A stretch of 64,000 nucleotides of DNA, taken from positions 27,506 to 91,505 of the forward strand of contig CAZQCG010000017.1 of NCBI GenBank assembly GCA_964592425.1, in the 5' to 3' direction. Shown one piece after another: positions 34,219 through 43,069 of this stretch. The notes beneath the pieces were generated by a model that was not told where the DNA came from, made no database searches, and worked only from the letters and a program-made list of their open reading frames with translations. A program made the translations under genes and the position numbers. Every line of letters starts with the position of its first letter. Position 1 is the first letter of the stretch. This DNA is from Viridilinea sp964592425 (GTDB lineage Bacteria; Chloroflexota; Chloroflexia; Chloroflexales; Chloroflexaceae).

Positions 34219-34337
34219 GGGTCACTTGTTGTGACGAGGAGGATTCGCACCCATAAGGGCGCAGCAGCGACCGGCGCTGCTGCGCCCTAACCCCGTCAAT
34301 CCATCAAATTTGCTCGGACGGCCCAGTATGGGCCTGC
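34219..34337. repeat. Perfect GGGCGCAGCAG-type hairpin between convergent genes
   Basis: AGGGCGCAGCAGCG (34256-34269) and CGCTGCTGCGCCCT (34275-34288) form a perfect 14-bp stem with a 5-nt loop. TGCTCGGACGG follows at about 34311, as in the copy near 7750. It sits between the convergent MFS and lipoamide dehydrogenase genes and could act as a bidirectional terminator. Confidence 0.65.
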
Positions 34338-35747
34338 TTAAATATGGATCGCCGCCCCATGCACCAGGGCGTGGGCAGCTTCGCCGATTGCTTCGTAGAG
34401 GGTAGGGTGGGCGTGGATGGTTTGCAACAGGCTCTCGCCGGTTGCTTCGTGGGAGAGGGCCAGGCCACCCTCGCCGATCAGTTCGGTCACCTGGGGGCCA
34501 ATCAGGTGCATACCGAGAATCTCGTCGTACTGGCGGTCGGCGACCAGCTTAACCAGGCCGAAGCGGCTCTGACCAAGCACACGGGCCTTGCCGTTGGCCG
34601 AGAAGGGGAACTTGCCCACCTTGACGTCGTAGCCTTGCGCTTTAGCGCGGGCCTCACTCAGGCCAACGCTGGCGATCTCGGGGCTACAGTAGGTGCAGGC
34701 TGCAATGCGCCCATAGTTGATCGGCGTGGTATGCAGGCCGGCATAGTGCTCTACCGCCAGCAAACCCTCGGCGCTAGCCTTGTGGGCCAGCCAGGGCGTT
34801 TTGGCAGTACAATCGCCGATGGCCATCACCCCATCGGCGGCGCGCAGATCGTCGTCGGTGATGATGAAGCCGCGTGAGTCGCGCTGTACGCCTGCCGCCT
34901 CCAGGCCGAGCTCGTCCGTATTGGGCTGGATACCAATCGAGACCAGCAGGCGCTCAACGCTGATGGTCTGGGCTTTGCCAGCGGCATCAGTGATCTGCAC
35001 CACCAGTTGCTCACCGCTCTGATCGACGCCCTCGACTTTAGCCCCGGCCATGGTCTTGATGCCACGGCGCTGGAAGGCTTTGGCCAACTCGGCGGCGATC
35101 TCCTCATCTTCGTTGGGCACGATCCGCGGAAGGGCCTCAACTACAGTCACTGCGCTACCGAAGGCGCGGTAGAGGGAGGCAAATTCAACCCCAATCGCCC
35201 CGGCCCCGATGGCGAGCAGGCTGCTGGGCACGGCAGGCAGCTTGAGGGCGTCGGTCGAGGAGAGAATGCGCTGGCCGTCGAAGGGCAGCCCCGGCAACGG
35301 GCGTGGGCGAGCCCCCGTCGCCACCAGGATCTGTTTGGCGCTCAGGGTACGTTCGCCGCCCGCGTTGAGCTGTACATGCACCTGACCGCGCCCGGCCAGC
35401 ACTCCGCGCCCGGCCACGATCTCGATCTTGTTCTTCTTCATCAGGAAGGCGACGCCGTCGGTGCTGGCCTTGACCACGCTCTCCTTATGTTTCAAGGCCC
35501 CCGCAAGCTCGAAGCGCAGGCCCTCGATATGAATACCGAAGCGCTTGCCCTCCTTTAATTCATCAAGCAGATCGGCACAGTGCAGCAAGGCCTTGGTCGG
35601 GATACAGCCCACATTGAGGCAGACCCCGCCCAGGGGGCCAGCTTCGATGATCGCGGTGCGTAGGCCAAGCTGGCCAGCCCGCACTGCCGCTACGTAGCCG
35701 CCCGGCCCAGAACCAATGATCACCAGATCGTAAACTTGCTCACTCAC
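34338..35747 (-). CDS. lpdA: Dihydrolipoyl dehydrogenase
   Basis: A 469-residue flavoprotein disulfide reductase. FAD site I-I-G-S-G-P-G-G-Y near the start, redox disulfide G-G-V-C43-L-N-V-G-C48-I-P-T-K, central NAD site A-I-G-A-G-A-I-G-V-E-F and the C-terminal H-A-H-P-T-L-Y-E-A. It reoxidises lipoamide in 2-oxoacid dehydrogenase or glycine cleavage complexes. It stands 16 bp after the nitronate-monooxygenase-like gene, with no E1/E2 genes nearby. Confidence 0.94.
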   Translation of the reverse strand: MSEQVYDLVIIGSGPGGYVAAVRAGQLGLRTAIIEAGPLGGVCLNVGCIPTKALLHCADLLDELKEGKRFGIHIEGLRFELAGALKHKESVVKASTDGVAFLMKKNKIEIVAGRGVLAGRGQVHVQLNAGGERTLSAKQILVATGARPRPLPGLPFDGQRILSSTDALKLPAVPSSLLAIGAGAIGVEFASLYRAFGSAVTVVEALPRIVPNEDEEIAAELAKAFQRRGIKTMAGAKVEGVDQSGEQLVVQITDAAGKAQTISVERLLVSIGIQPNTDELGLEAAGVQRDSRGFIITDDDLRAADGVMAIGDCTAKTPWLAHKASAEGLLAVEHYAGLHTTPINYGRIAACTYCSPEIASVGLSEARAKAQGYDVKVGKFPFSANGKARVLGQSRFGLVKLVADRQYDEILGMHLIGPQVTELIGEGGLALSHEATGESLLQTIHAHPTLYEAIGEAAHALVHGAAIHI

Positions 35748-35763
35748 AGCATATACCTTACAT

Positions 35764-37194
35764 TCAGAGTAAAGAACTACCCCCTTCGCCGAGCAGATAA
35801 TCGATCACCTCCCCGGCGCTATAGCTGGTACGCCCGGCGAGGAAGGTGCCGATCTGGAGCAGGTCGTCGCCACTAGTGAGCAGAGGAGGCTCGTTGGTGC
35901 CATTCTCGCGGGCCTGGCCAAGGCCGGCGTTGGCCATCAGCGCGTTACAGAGGCATTTGCGGCCCTCGGTCTCCTCAAGTGCCCCGCCCTTCTTGAGGTA
36001 CTGGGCGATTGGCTCACTGGCGCAGCGAAAGCCAATCGCCCCATCGGGGCGGACGTAGGCTGTGCGCAGGTAGCCCAGGTCACAGATGCGCTCGCGGGTG
36101 CTATCATCGGGGCCGTCGGCCCAGGTGACCACCTTGAAGGGATAGCCGGTCGGTGAGGCGCGCGGGTCGGTATGCACATTCGCTTCACCGCGCAGCACAG
36201 CGGCCACTACGGCCTGTTTGATCGCCAGATCGAGGCCCGACTCGTCGCTGTAGGCAAAGAGCGTGCCGACCTGCACACCGACCGCCCCATCGGCGCGGGC
36301 CTGGCGCAGGCGCGCGGGTGAGCCAGCCCCGCCGGCGATCCAGAAGGGCAGGCCCAGATCGCGGATCTTCGCCAGGTCAACAGCATCACGCGGGCCATAG
36401 ATCGGCTCCCCGCGCTCGTTATACTGTGGCTCGCCACGCGGCGGGGCGTTATGGCCGCCAGCCGTCGGGCCTTCAATAATAAAGCCGTTGACCTTCCCAC
36501 TGGCCTTGCGGGCCAGCATTGTGCCAAGGGAGTTGCTGGCGATAATAGCCAGGAACTGCGGGCGAGGCAGTTGAGGCGGTTCGCCCTCCCAGTGTACTTG
36601 CGGGTCAAGCGTAAGCTGGGCGCTGGCACCGGCAGGCAGCCCCTCGATCTCGAAGGCCTGGGTCGCTGGCCGCCCCACGGCCATAGCGTCAAGGGCACCG
36701 GGAATATCACGCGGGATGCCGGCACCCATGAGGATCGCATCGACCCCGGCCAGCATGGCCCCGTAGAGCAGGGCCAGGTTCGGCATCTGCACCTTGGTCA
36801 GCAAATTCATGCCGATGGGGCCAGCATGGCCCTCTTTGGCCAGGCTGACCTCGACAAAAGCACCGAGCATGGCCGCCTCAAGCCGGCTACGCGACGTGAC
36901 GGGGCGAAACATTGGCAAAAGGGCATAAGCCTCACCGGGAGCGCGGCCCTCAGGCCGGAAGTAGCGCTTGAGGATCGCTTCGGCCACATCGCGCAGGGGA
37001 AAGCGGGCGATCGCCCGGCGCGTATGTCCACCGGGATCACCCTCCTGGAGCCGACGTACCATTACTGTATCAACCCCCGTGCCCGAGACGACGCCGAGCT
37101 GGCCGCGACGGGCGACGGCCTGGGCGAGGCGCCAGTCCGAGATCGCGACGCCCATCCCGCCCTGGATGATCGGGGGCAGCCCTGCTGCCGACAT
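35764..37194 (-). CDS. Nitronate monooxygenase-like FMN enzyme
   Basis: A 476-residue TIM-barrel flavoprotein. P-P-I-I-Q-G-G-M-G-V at the start, G-P-T-A-G-G-H-N-A in the middle, and W-I-A-G-G-A-G-S-P and G-V-Q-V-G-T-L-F-A are the FMN phosphate sites of the 2-nitropropane dioxygenase/enoyl-reductase group. The length exceeds simple nitronate monooxygenases (about 330) because of a C-terminal extension with three Cys (R-C-A-S, C-L-C-N), like PfaD/FabK-related proteins. It precedes lpdA on the same strand. Confidence 0.78.
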   Translation of the reverse strand: MSAAGLPPIIQGGMGVAISDWRLAQAVARRGQLGVVSGTGVDTVMVRRLQEGDPGGHTRRAIARFPLRDVAEAILKRYFRPEGRAPGEAYALLPMFRPVTSRSRLEAAMLGAFVEVSLAKEGHAGPIGMNLLTKVQMPNLALLYGAMLAGVDAILMGAGIPRDIPGALDAMAVGRPATQAFEIEGLPAGASAQLTLDPQVHWEGEPPQLPRPQFLAIIASNSLGTMLARKASGKVNGFIIEGPTAGGHNAPPRGEPQYNERGEPIYGPRDAVDLAKIRDLGLPFWIAGGAGSPARLRQARADGAVGVQVGTLFAYSDESGLDLAIKQAVVAAVLRGEANVHTDPRASPTGYPFKVVTWADGPDDSTRERICDLGYLRTAYVRPDGAIGFRCASEPIAQYLKKGGALEETEGRKCLCNALMANAGLGQARENGTNEPPLLTSGDDLLQIGTFLAGRTSYSAGEVIDYLLGEGGSSLL

Positions 37195-37420
37195 AGAGCC
37201 CTCCTGCGGCTACTTATGAAAGATAAGTACCGCTATTATACGGCATCTGTCCCGCCGTCTGCCGGTGAACGGCTTGTTTTCATCATGCTGGCAGGGTATA
37301 CTGCTATCATCATTTGATTCCTGACACTTGATCTCAGGTGTGTTTCAAACGAGCTTAAGGTGCGGGTCATTGCCAAGCTCGGCTGGCCGATGCTGAAACA
37401 TGCTTTACAGGGTGATGCCC

Positions 37421-37798
37421 ATGGCCTTGAGCATACCCATCCACTTTAATCCTGCCAGAGAGGGTCTGTCCAAAGCGCTAGGCCCGCTCGAAGCTGAGAT
37501 CATGCAGATCTTGTGGCAGGAGGCACACAGCAGTGTCAGGCAGATCCACGCCCTGCTGGCCCAGCAGCGGACGATTGCCTACACGACGGTCTTGACGACC
37601 ATGCGGCGCCTGGTTGACAAAGGCTTCTTGAAGCGTGAGCGGGCGGGCAACGCCGATATCTACCGCCCGGCCCTTTCACAGGAAGATCTTGTGCAGATGG
37701 TTGTCCAGCAGGTACTTGAAAGCCTGCTCGATGAGCATCGTGAGCTAGTGGTTAACTATATGATCAGCTATTTCACCGAGCGTGGCGGCCAGCAGTGA
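37421..37798 (+). CDS. BlaI/MecI/CopY-family repressor
   Basis: A 125-residue winged-helix regulator. G-P-L-E-A-E-I-M-Q-I-L-W followed by V-R-Q-I-H-A-L-L and A-Y-T-T-V-L-T-T-M-R-R-L-V-D-K-G-F-L is the signature DNA-binding region. A C-terminal helix allows dimerisation. ATG 37421 follows AGGG; ATG 37415 is an alternative. There is no BlaR1-type protease or beta-lactamase next door; a hybrid kinase starts 58 bp downstream, which may be its regulatory partner or target. Confidence 0.88.
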   Translation: MALSIPIHFNPAREGLSKALGPLEAEIMQILWQEAHSSVRQIHALLAQQRTIAYTTVLTTMRRLVDKGFLKRERAGNADIYRPALSQEDLVQMVVQQVLESLLDEHRELVVNYMISYFTERGGQQ

Positions 37799-37856
37799 GA
37801 GTCAGAGGTATGCTTACACCTCTGCACCAGCTGCCCACATCCTGACCTTCCCCGCG

Positions 37857-40334
37857 ATGATTAACCAGCCGGATCTTGCAATCAACATTGATCTTCTGCT
37901 GCATAACCTCTTCTGTGGGGTGATCATCTGTACACCCGACGGACGGGTGATCTATGCCAACGCGGAAGTGGCCCGCCTGATCGGTCTTGAGATCACCGAC
38001 CTGATCGGGACGCTAGTGACAGCGCCGCCCTGGCGTTTTGTGCATGACGATGGGAGACCCCTGGCGGGTGCTGAGCATCCATTTGCACAGGTGCAGGCCA
38101 CGCAGCAACCTCTGCCCGACATAGCCCTGGGCCTGGTTTGTGCCAGGGATGCTGAGGTGGCCTGGGTGCGGCTCCGCACCTTCCCCTCCCTCTCGGCTGA
38201 TCAGGTCTTGCAACAGATTGTGTTGGCCTTCGGGCGCGATGCCACCCGCCTGAAACGCGCCGAGGAGGCTCTGGAGGCCAGTGAGAGCCGCTATCGCGAG
38301 CTGGTGCAGAATGCCAATAGTGCGATTGTTCGCTGGGCCTGTGATGGTACGGTACTCTTCTTCAACGAATATGCCCAGAGCTTTTTCGGCTACAGCCCCG
38401 AAGCGATCGTGGGTAAAAACATTAATTTGCTTGTCCCGGCAATCGAGTCGACCGGGGCCGACCTGAGCCGGCTGATTAGCGATATTGTGGCCACGCCCGA
38501 TCACTTTATCAACGTGATTAACGAGAATGTGTGCCGCGATGGGCGGCGGGTCTGGATGGCCTGGACCAACCGTCCGATCCGCGATGAACATAGCCAGGTG
38601 GTCGCCATTCTCGCGGTGGGCAACGACATCACCGAGCGCAAGCGGGCCGAGGATGCCCTGCGGGCCAACGTCCTGCGGCTGCAACAACTCAACACTGCCT
38701 CCCTGCTGATCAATGCTAGCCATAGCCAGACCGATCTGCTGCGCCTGAGTGCCGAGCATGCGCGCAAGTTGAGCGGTGCGCAGCAGGCGCGGGTCAGCAT
38801 TACCAGTGACGTCCCGCCCCCCCCGACGTCGGTCAGTTCCGCGTATGCCGGGCAACCGCAGGAGTTGGCTTCGCCGACGCTCACACGCCTGGCTGAGCAG
38901 GTCTGCCACAGCAATACAGCCATGCGCCTGAACGGCACGCTGCTTGCAGTCCAGTTCGCCCAGGAAGCAGAGGACGAGCCGCTGCCACTGCGTAACTGGC
39001 TGGCAGTACCTCTGGTTGGCCGCCAGGGGCATAATCTGGGGCTGATCGAGTTATTTGAGAAAGAAGCAGGCGAGTTTAGCGCAGATGACGAAGCCCTGCT
39101 GGTGCAACTGGCGCAGATTAGTACGATAGCCCTCGAGAATCAGCAACTCTACACCCGGGAGCAGGCGGTACGGGCGCAGGCCGAAGAGGCCAACCGGCTT
39201 AAGGATGAGTTTTTAGCCACGGTCTCCCACGAATTGCGCACCCCTCTGACGGCCTTGCTTGGTTATGCCCAGTTGTTACAACGACGCCCGGAAGACCAGG
39301 ACTATGTGAGCCGTACTATTCCGAAGTTGATCGAGAGTGCGCGGGCCCAGGCGGCACTGATCGAGGATCTGCTTGACGTGTCACGCATTACCAGCGGTAA
39401 GCTACAGATTGAGCCGAAGCTGATCGAGATCGTGCCCGTCATCCGCGCTGCGCTCACTACTGTACAGCCGACGATGGACGCGAAGCGTCTGACGCTGCTA
39501 GTCGATCTCGATCCGGCGGTCGGCCCGGTGATGGGCGATACCAACCGTTTGCAGCAGGTTGTCTGGAATCTCCTCTCGAACGCGACGAAGTTTACCCCGG
39601 CAGGCGGGCAGATTAAGGTCAGACTAACAACCAATGAAACCAGCGCTGAGTTGAGCGTAAGCGATAATGGCCAGGGTATCAAGGCAAGCTTCCTGCCCTA
39701 TCTCTTTACGCCCTTCCGCCAGGCCGACAGTTCGAGCCAGCGGGCGCATAGTGGCCTGGGCCTGGGCCTGGCGATTGTGCGTCACCTGGTTGAGTTACAT
39801 GGCGGCACTGTCACCGCGATTAGCCCTGGGGTCGGGCGGGGGGCTACCTTTACGGTGTGCCTGCCCCTGGCTATCACGCATGCCTTGACCGTTGCTGGCC
39901 CTGAGGTAGCCGACGAGACATCTGGATCGGCGGAAGCCCACTATCCGCTCAGCGGCTTGCGCATTCTGGTGGTTGATGATCAGCCAGACATTCTCGATCT
40001 GCTCGATGGGATGCTCAGTCTCGATGGCGCGACGGTTCAGGGCTGTCTCAACGCCCACGAAGCCCTGGCCTTGACGCGTGCCTGGCAACCTGACGTGCTG
40101 GTCTCTGATATTGCCATGCCCGGCGAGGATGGCTACTGGCTGATCAAACGCATCCGTAGCCTGAAGCCAGAGGAGGGTGGGGCGGTACCGGCGATAGCCC
40201 TGACGGCCTATGTGGGCATCGAAGATCGTATGCGCGTGCTGGCAGCCGGCTTTCAGCAGTATGTGCCCAAGCCGGTCGAGTCTGCTGAGCTGCGTGATGT
40301 GATTCTCAGCCTGGTTGGTGACAGTACGACGTGA
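37857..40334 (+). CDS. Hybrid histidine kinase, PAS-PAS-GAF-HisKA-HATPase-REC
   Basis: An 825-residue cytoplasmic sensor. Two PAS domains (Y-A-N-A-E-V-A-R-L-I near the start and S-R-Y-R-E-L-V-Q-N-A-N-S-A-I with a PAC region I-T-E-R-K-R-A-E), then a GAF-like part. The kinase core is F-L-A-T-V-S-H-E-L-R-T-P-L-T (phospho-His), N-L-L-S-N-A-T-K and D-N-G-Q-G-I, G-L-G-L-G-L-A-I-V. The C-terminal receiver begins I-L-V-V-D-D-Q-P-D with D-V-L-V-S-D-I-A-M-P as acceptor. There is no transmembrane segment. ATG 37857 is favoured over a GTG at 37782 that lies inside the previous gene. Confidence 0.88.
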   Translation: MINQPDLAINIDLLLHNLFCGVIICTPDGRVIYANAEVARLIGLEITDLIGTLVTAPPWRFVHDDGRPLAGAEHPFAQVQATQQPLPDIALGLVCARDAEVAWVRLRTFPSLSADQVLQQIVLAFGRDATRLKRAEEALEASESRYRELVQNANSAIVRWACDGTVLFFNEYAQSFFGYSPEAIVGKNINLLVPAIESTGADLSRLISDIVATPDHFINVINENVCRDGRRVWMAWTNRPIRDEHSQVVAILAVGNDITERKRAEDALRANVLRLQQLNTASLLINASHSQTDLLRLSAEHARKLSGAQQARVSITSDVPPPPTSVSSAYAGQPQELASPTLTRLAEQVCHSNTAMRLNGTLLAVQFAQEAEDEPLPLRNWLAVPLVGRQGHNLGLIELFEKEAGEFSADDEALLVQLAQISTIALENQQLYTREQAVRAQAEEANRLKDEFLATVSHELRTPLTALLGYAQLLQRRPEDQDYVSRTIPKLIESARAQAALIEDLLDVSRITSGKLQIEPKLIEIVPVIRAALTTVQPTMDAKRLTLLVDLDPAVGPVMGDTNRLQQVVWNLLSNATKFTPAGGQIKVRLTTNETSAELSVSDNGQGIKASFLPYLFTPFRQADSSSQRAHSGLGLGLAIVRHLVELHGGTVTAISPGVGRGATFTVCLPLAITHALTVAGPEVADETSGSAEAHYPLSGLRILVVDDQPDILDLLDGMLSLDGATVQGCLNAHEALALTRAWQPDVLVSDIAMPGEDGYWLIKRIRSLKPEEGGAVPAIALTAYVGIEDRMRVLAAGFQQYVPKPVESAELRDVILSLVGDSTT

Positions 40335-40342
40335 TTTCTTCA

Positions 40343-40377
40343 GAAGGGTGCCACAGCGCCCCGCGCTGCTACCCTTC
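40343..40377. terminator. Hairpin between convergent kinase and lon genes
   Basis: GAAGGGT (40343-40349) pairs with ACCCTTC (40371-40377), and an inner AGCGC-ccc-GCGCT (40355-40367) extends the stem with bulges. It overlaps the lon stop. T-runs are weak, so the terminator call is moderate. Confidence 0.5.
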
Positions 40378-42885
40378 CACCAGGGCACCAGTGTGGGGCA
40401 CGATAATGGTCGTATTGAGGGGATCACCGGGATGATCCACGCGGGGCCGCAGGGCCGTGGCCAATACATCGTCGAGGGTATCGACGGGCACGAAAGTCAA
40501 CTCGGCGCGCACCTCAGGCGGAAAGTCGTCGAGGTCGGCCATGTTACGGCGGGGCAGGATGATCGTGTGGATGCCGGCACGGTGCGCGCCCAGCGCCTTC
40601 TCTTTGATCCCGCCAATCGGCAGTACACGCCCGCGTAGCGAGATCTCGCCGGTCATAGCGACATCTTCGCGTACCAGGCAGCCGGTGGCGGCGGAGGCCA
40701 GAGCGGTGGCAATGGTGATCCCCGCCGAGGGGCCGTCTTTGGGTACTGCCCCCGCCGGGACGTGGATGTGGATGGCGTGGGTCTCGAAGAAGCGCGGATC
40801 GATGCCGAGCCGGTGGGCCCGTGAGCGCACATAGGTCAGGGCGGCCTCGGCACTTTCGCGCATCACTTCGCCGAGCTGGCCGGTGATCTTTAGCTCGCGG
40901 TTGCCCTCAATGGCGGTAGCCTCAACGAAGATGATGTCGCCGCCGACGGGCGTCCAGACCATGCCGGTGGCCACGCCGGGCTGATCGATGCGCTCCTGGG
41001 CCTCGTTGTAGAAGCGCCGGCGGCCCAGGGCTTCGTTGACAAAGGCGGCATCGACGATCACGGGCAGAACCGGGGTGACCACGCCGGGGCCGCTTGCTGT
41101 GCCTGGTGCAGTGGTCGCGGCCACCTCGCCGGATGATGTGGCCGTCTCGGCGATTTTGCGTACCACTTTGCGTAGCACGGCACCAATAGTACGCTCAAGG
41201 TTGCGCACACCGGCTTCACGGGTGTAGCCGTTGATCAACTCGCGCAGGGCCTCTTCATTCAGCTGCACTTCGCCAGGGCGCAGGCCGTTGGCTCGTTCCT
41301 GGCGCGTAACCAGGTGGCTCTGGGCGATACGTACCTTTTCATCTTCGATATAGCCGGAGAGCTCGATCACCTCCATGCGGTCGCGCAGGGCAGGCGGCAC
41401 GGTGTCCCAGTTATTGGCAGTGGCCAGAAAGAGCACCTGCGAGAGGTCGAAGGGCAGGTTGAGGTAGTGATCGGTGAAGGTATGGTTCTGTTCGGGGTCA
41501 AGCACTTCGAGCAGGGCGGCAGCGGGATCGCCGCGGTAGTCGCTGCCGAGTTTGTCGATCTCATCAAGCAGGATGACCGGGTCGGCGGCCCCGGCGCGGC
41601 GCAGTTCCTGGACGATCCGCCCTGGCTGAGAGCCGATGTAGGTACGGCGGAAGCCGCGTAACTCGGCTTCGTCACGCACACCGCCGAGGCTCATGCGCAC
41701 AAAGCTGCGCCCCAGAGCGCGGGCGATGCTCTGGCCAAGGCTGGTTTTGCCAACGCCGGGCGGGCCGACCAAAGCAAGAATAGGCTCGCGCCCGGCGCGC
41801 CCGCTATCTTCGCCAACTTCGGCACGGCGTTGCTTGACGGCCAGGTATTCGAGCAGGCGCTGCTTGATCTTCTCCAGGCCATGGTGATCCTCGTCGAGCA
41901 CCTGGCGGGCGAAGGCCATGTCGATGGCGTGGCCGGTATGTTTGCCCCAGGGCAGTTCGGCCAGCCATTCAAGGTAGGTACGCACCATCTGGTACTCGGG
42001 TGAGCTACCGTTGATGCGGCGCAGGCGACCTAACTCACGGTCGGCCTCGGTGCGAGCGACGGGGGGCAAATTGGCGGCGGCCAGTTTGGTGCGCAGATCT
42101 TCCAGTTCGGCGACCTCACTATCATCCTCGCCCAGTTCCTTCTGGATGGCACGCAACTGCTGGCGCAGGTAGAACTCGCGCTGCTGCCTGGCTGAACCCT
42201 CCTGGACTTCCTGGCGCAGACGGTTCTGCACCTGGAGCAGGGCCAGTTGCTTGCGGTAGAACTCGCGCACTTTATGTAGGCGCGCAGTGACCTCGAAGGT
42301 TGCCAGCAGATCAAGCCGCTCCTCGAAGGTATAGTCGGGCGAGTAGCCGGTATTATCGGCAAGCTGGCCGGGATCTTCGATAGCCCGCACGAAATTGCGG
42401 ATCTCCTGGGTGATGCCGGGGCGCAGTTCGAGCACGGCATCGATCACGGCCCGAGTCTCGATCACCAACTCATCGAGGCCCTCGCTAGTGGCAAGCTCGT
42501 CGGGGTGGCGGGTGAAGCTGAAGCGTGGGTAGGGCTCGGCCTGCAGTTGTACCCCGATCTCGGCGCGCACAAGGCCGCGCACGATAATGCCACTGGTACC
42601 GCCGGGCAGCACACCCGACTGCTCGATGCGCCCGATCACGCCAATAGTGAAGAGTTGCTCGGCCAGGGGGGCCTCATCGGCAGCATCGGGGCGTTTGGGC
42701 ACCAGCAAGACATACCGGCCCTCTTTCAGGCCAGCCTCGGCGGCGGCAATATGTTCATCATTTAGTGACAGGCTGATCACATTAGAAGGAAAAACAACTG
42801 CGCTTTCGAGGGCGATCAGCGGTAGACTTTCAGGGGTACTGATGGCGGGTTCGGCTACAGATATGGGGCTGGTTGACTCACTCAT
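40369..42885 (-). CDS. lon: ATP-dependent Lon protease
   Basis: An 838-residue LonA protease from ATG 42885. N-terminal substrate domain, coiled-coil, AAA+ module with G-P-P-G-V-G-K-T-S and L-L-D-E-I-D-K, and a proteolytic domain with the Ser-Lys dyad (Ser in P-K-D-G-P-S-A-G, Lys in G-I-K-E-K-A-L-G-A). It degrades misfolded and regulatory proteins, including antitoxins such as those found here. A long Ala/Gly/Pro-rich insert between the AAA+ and protease parts is unusual. A promoter lies just upstream. Confidence 0.95.
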   Translation of the reverse strand: MSESTSPISVAEPAISTPESLPLIALESAVVFPSNVISLSLNDEHIAAAEAGLKEGRYVLLVPKRPDAADEAPLAEQLFTIGVIGRIEQSGVLPGGTSGIIVRGLVRAEIGVQLQAEPYPRFSFTRHPDELATSEGLDELVIETRAVIDAVLELRPGITQEIRNFVRAIEDPGQLADNTGYSPDYTFEERLDLLATFEVTARLHKVREFYRKQLALLQVQNRLRQEVQEGSARQQREFYLRQQLRAIQKELGEDDSEVAELEDLRTKLAAANLPPVARTEADRELGRLRRINGSSPEYQMVRTYLEWLAELPWGKHTGHAIDMAFARQVLDEDHHGLEKIKQRLLEYLAVKQRRAEVGEDSGRAGREPILALVGPPGVGKTSLGQSIARALGRSFVRMSLGGVRDEAELRGFRRTYIGSQPGRIVQELRRAGAADPVILLDEIDKLGSDYRGDPAAALLEVLDPEQNHTFTDHYLNLPFDLSQVLFLATANNWDTVPPALRDRMEVIELSGYIEDEKVRIAQSHLVTRQERANGLRPGEVQLNEEALRELINGYTREAGVRNLERTIGAVLRKVVRKIAETATSSGEVAATTAPGTASGPGVVTPVLPVIVDAAFVNEALGRRRFYNEAQERIDQPGVATGMVWTPVGGDIIFVEATAIEGNRELKITGQLGEVMRESAEAALTYVRSRAHRLGIDPRFFETHAIHIHVPAGAVPKDGPSAGITIATALASAATGCLVREDVAMTGEISLRGRVLPIGGIKEKALGAHRAGIHTIILPRRNMADLDDFPPEVRAELTFVPVDTLDDVLATALRPRVDHPGDPLNTTIIVPHTGALVEG

Positions 42886-42942
42886 AGCTAGCTTACCTTT
42901 CGGCCCGCGCATCCAGAAATGCGCGGAGACGTAACTTTGTGC

Positions 42943-42972
42943 ATTATGGGCATCCATATGATGTTGTGTCAA
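42943..42972 (-). promoter_or_regulatory. Promoter of lon
   Basis: Reverse strand TTGACA (42972-42967), 18 bp, CATAAT (42948-42943). The start of lon is about 58 bp downstream. No heat-shock operator that I recognise overlaps it. Confidence 0.65.
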
Positions 42973-43033
42973 TGATTTGCAAGGCCCGGCGGGCCGGTTC
43001 TAGCGCAACGCTTATAGAAGGGGGGGCCTGTGC

Positions 43034-43039
43034 TATAAT
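43034..43039 (+). promoter_or_regulatory. -10 box of the glycosyltransferase/flippase operon
   Basis: A perfect TATAAT at 43034-43039 with only a weak -35 (CTTATA, 43011-43016). The start codon follows within 20-30 bp, so the transcript has a very short leader. Confidence 0.5.
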
Positions 43040-43069
43040 CCCCACCGAGATGCAGAAGTGGCCCGCCTG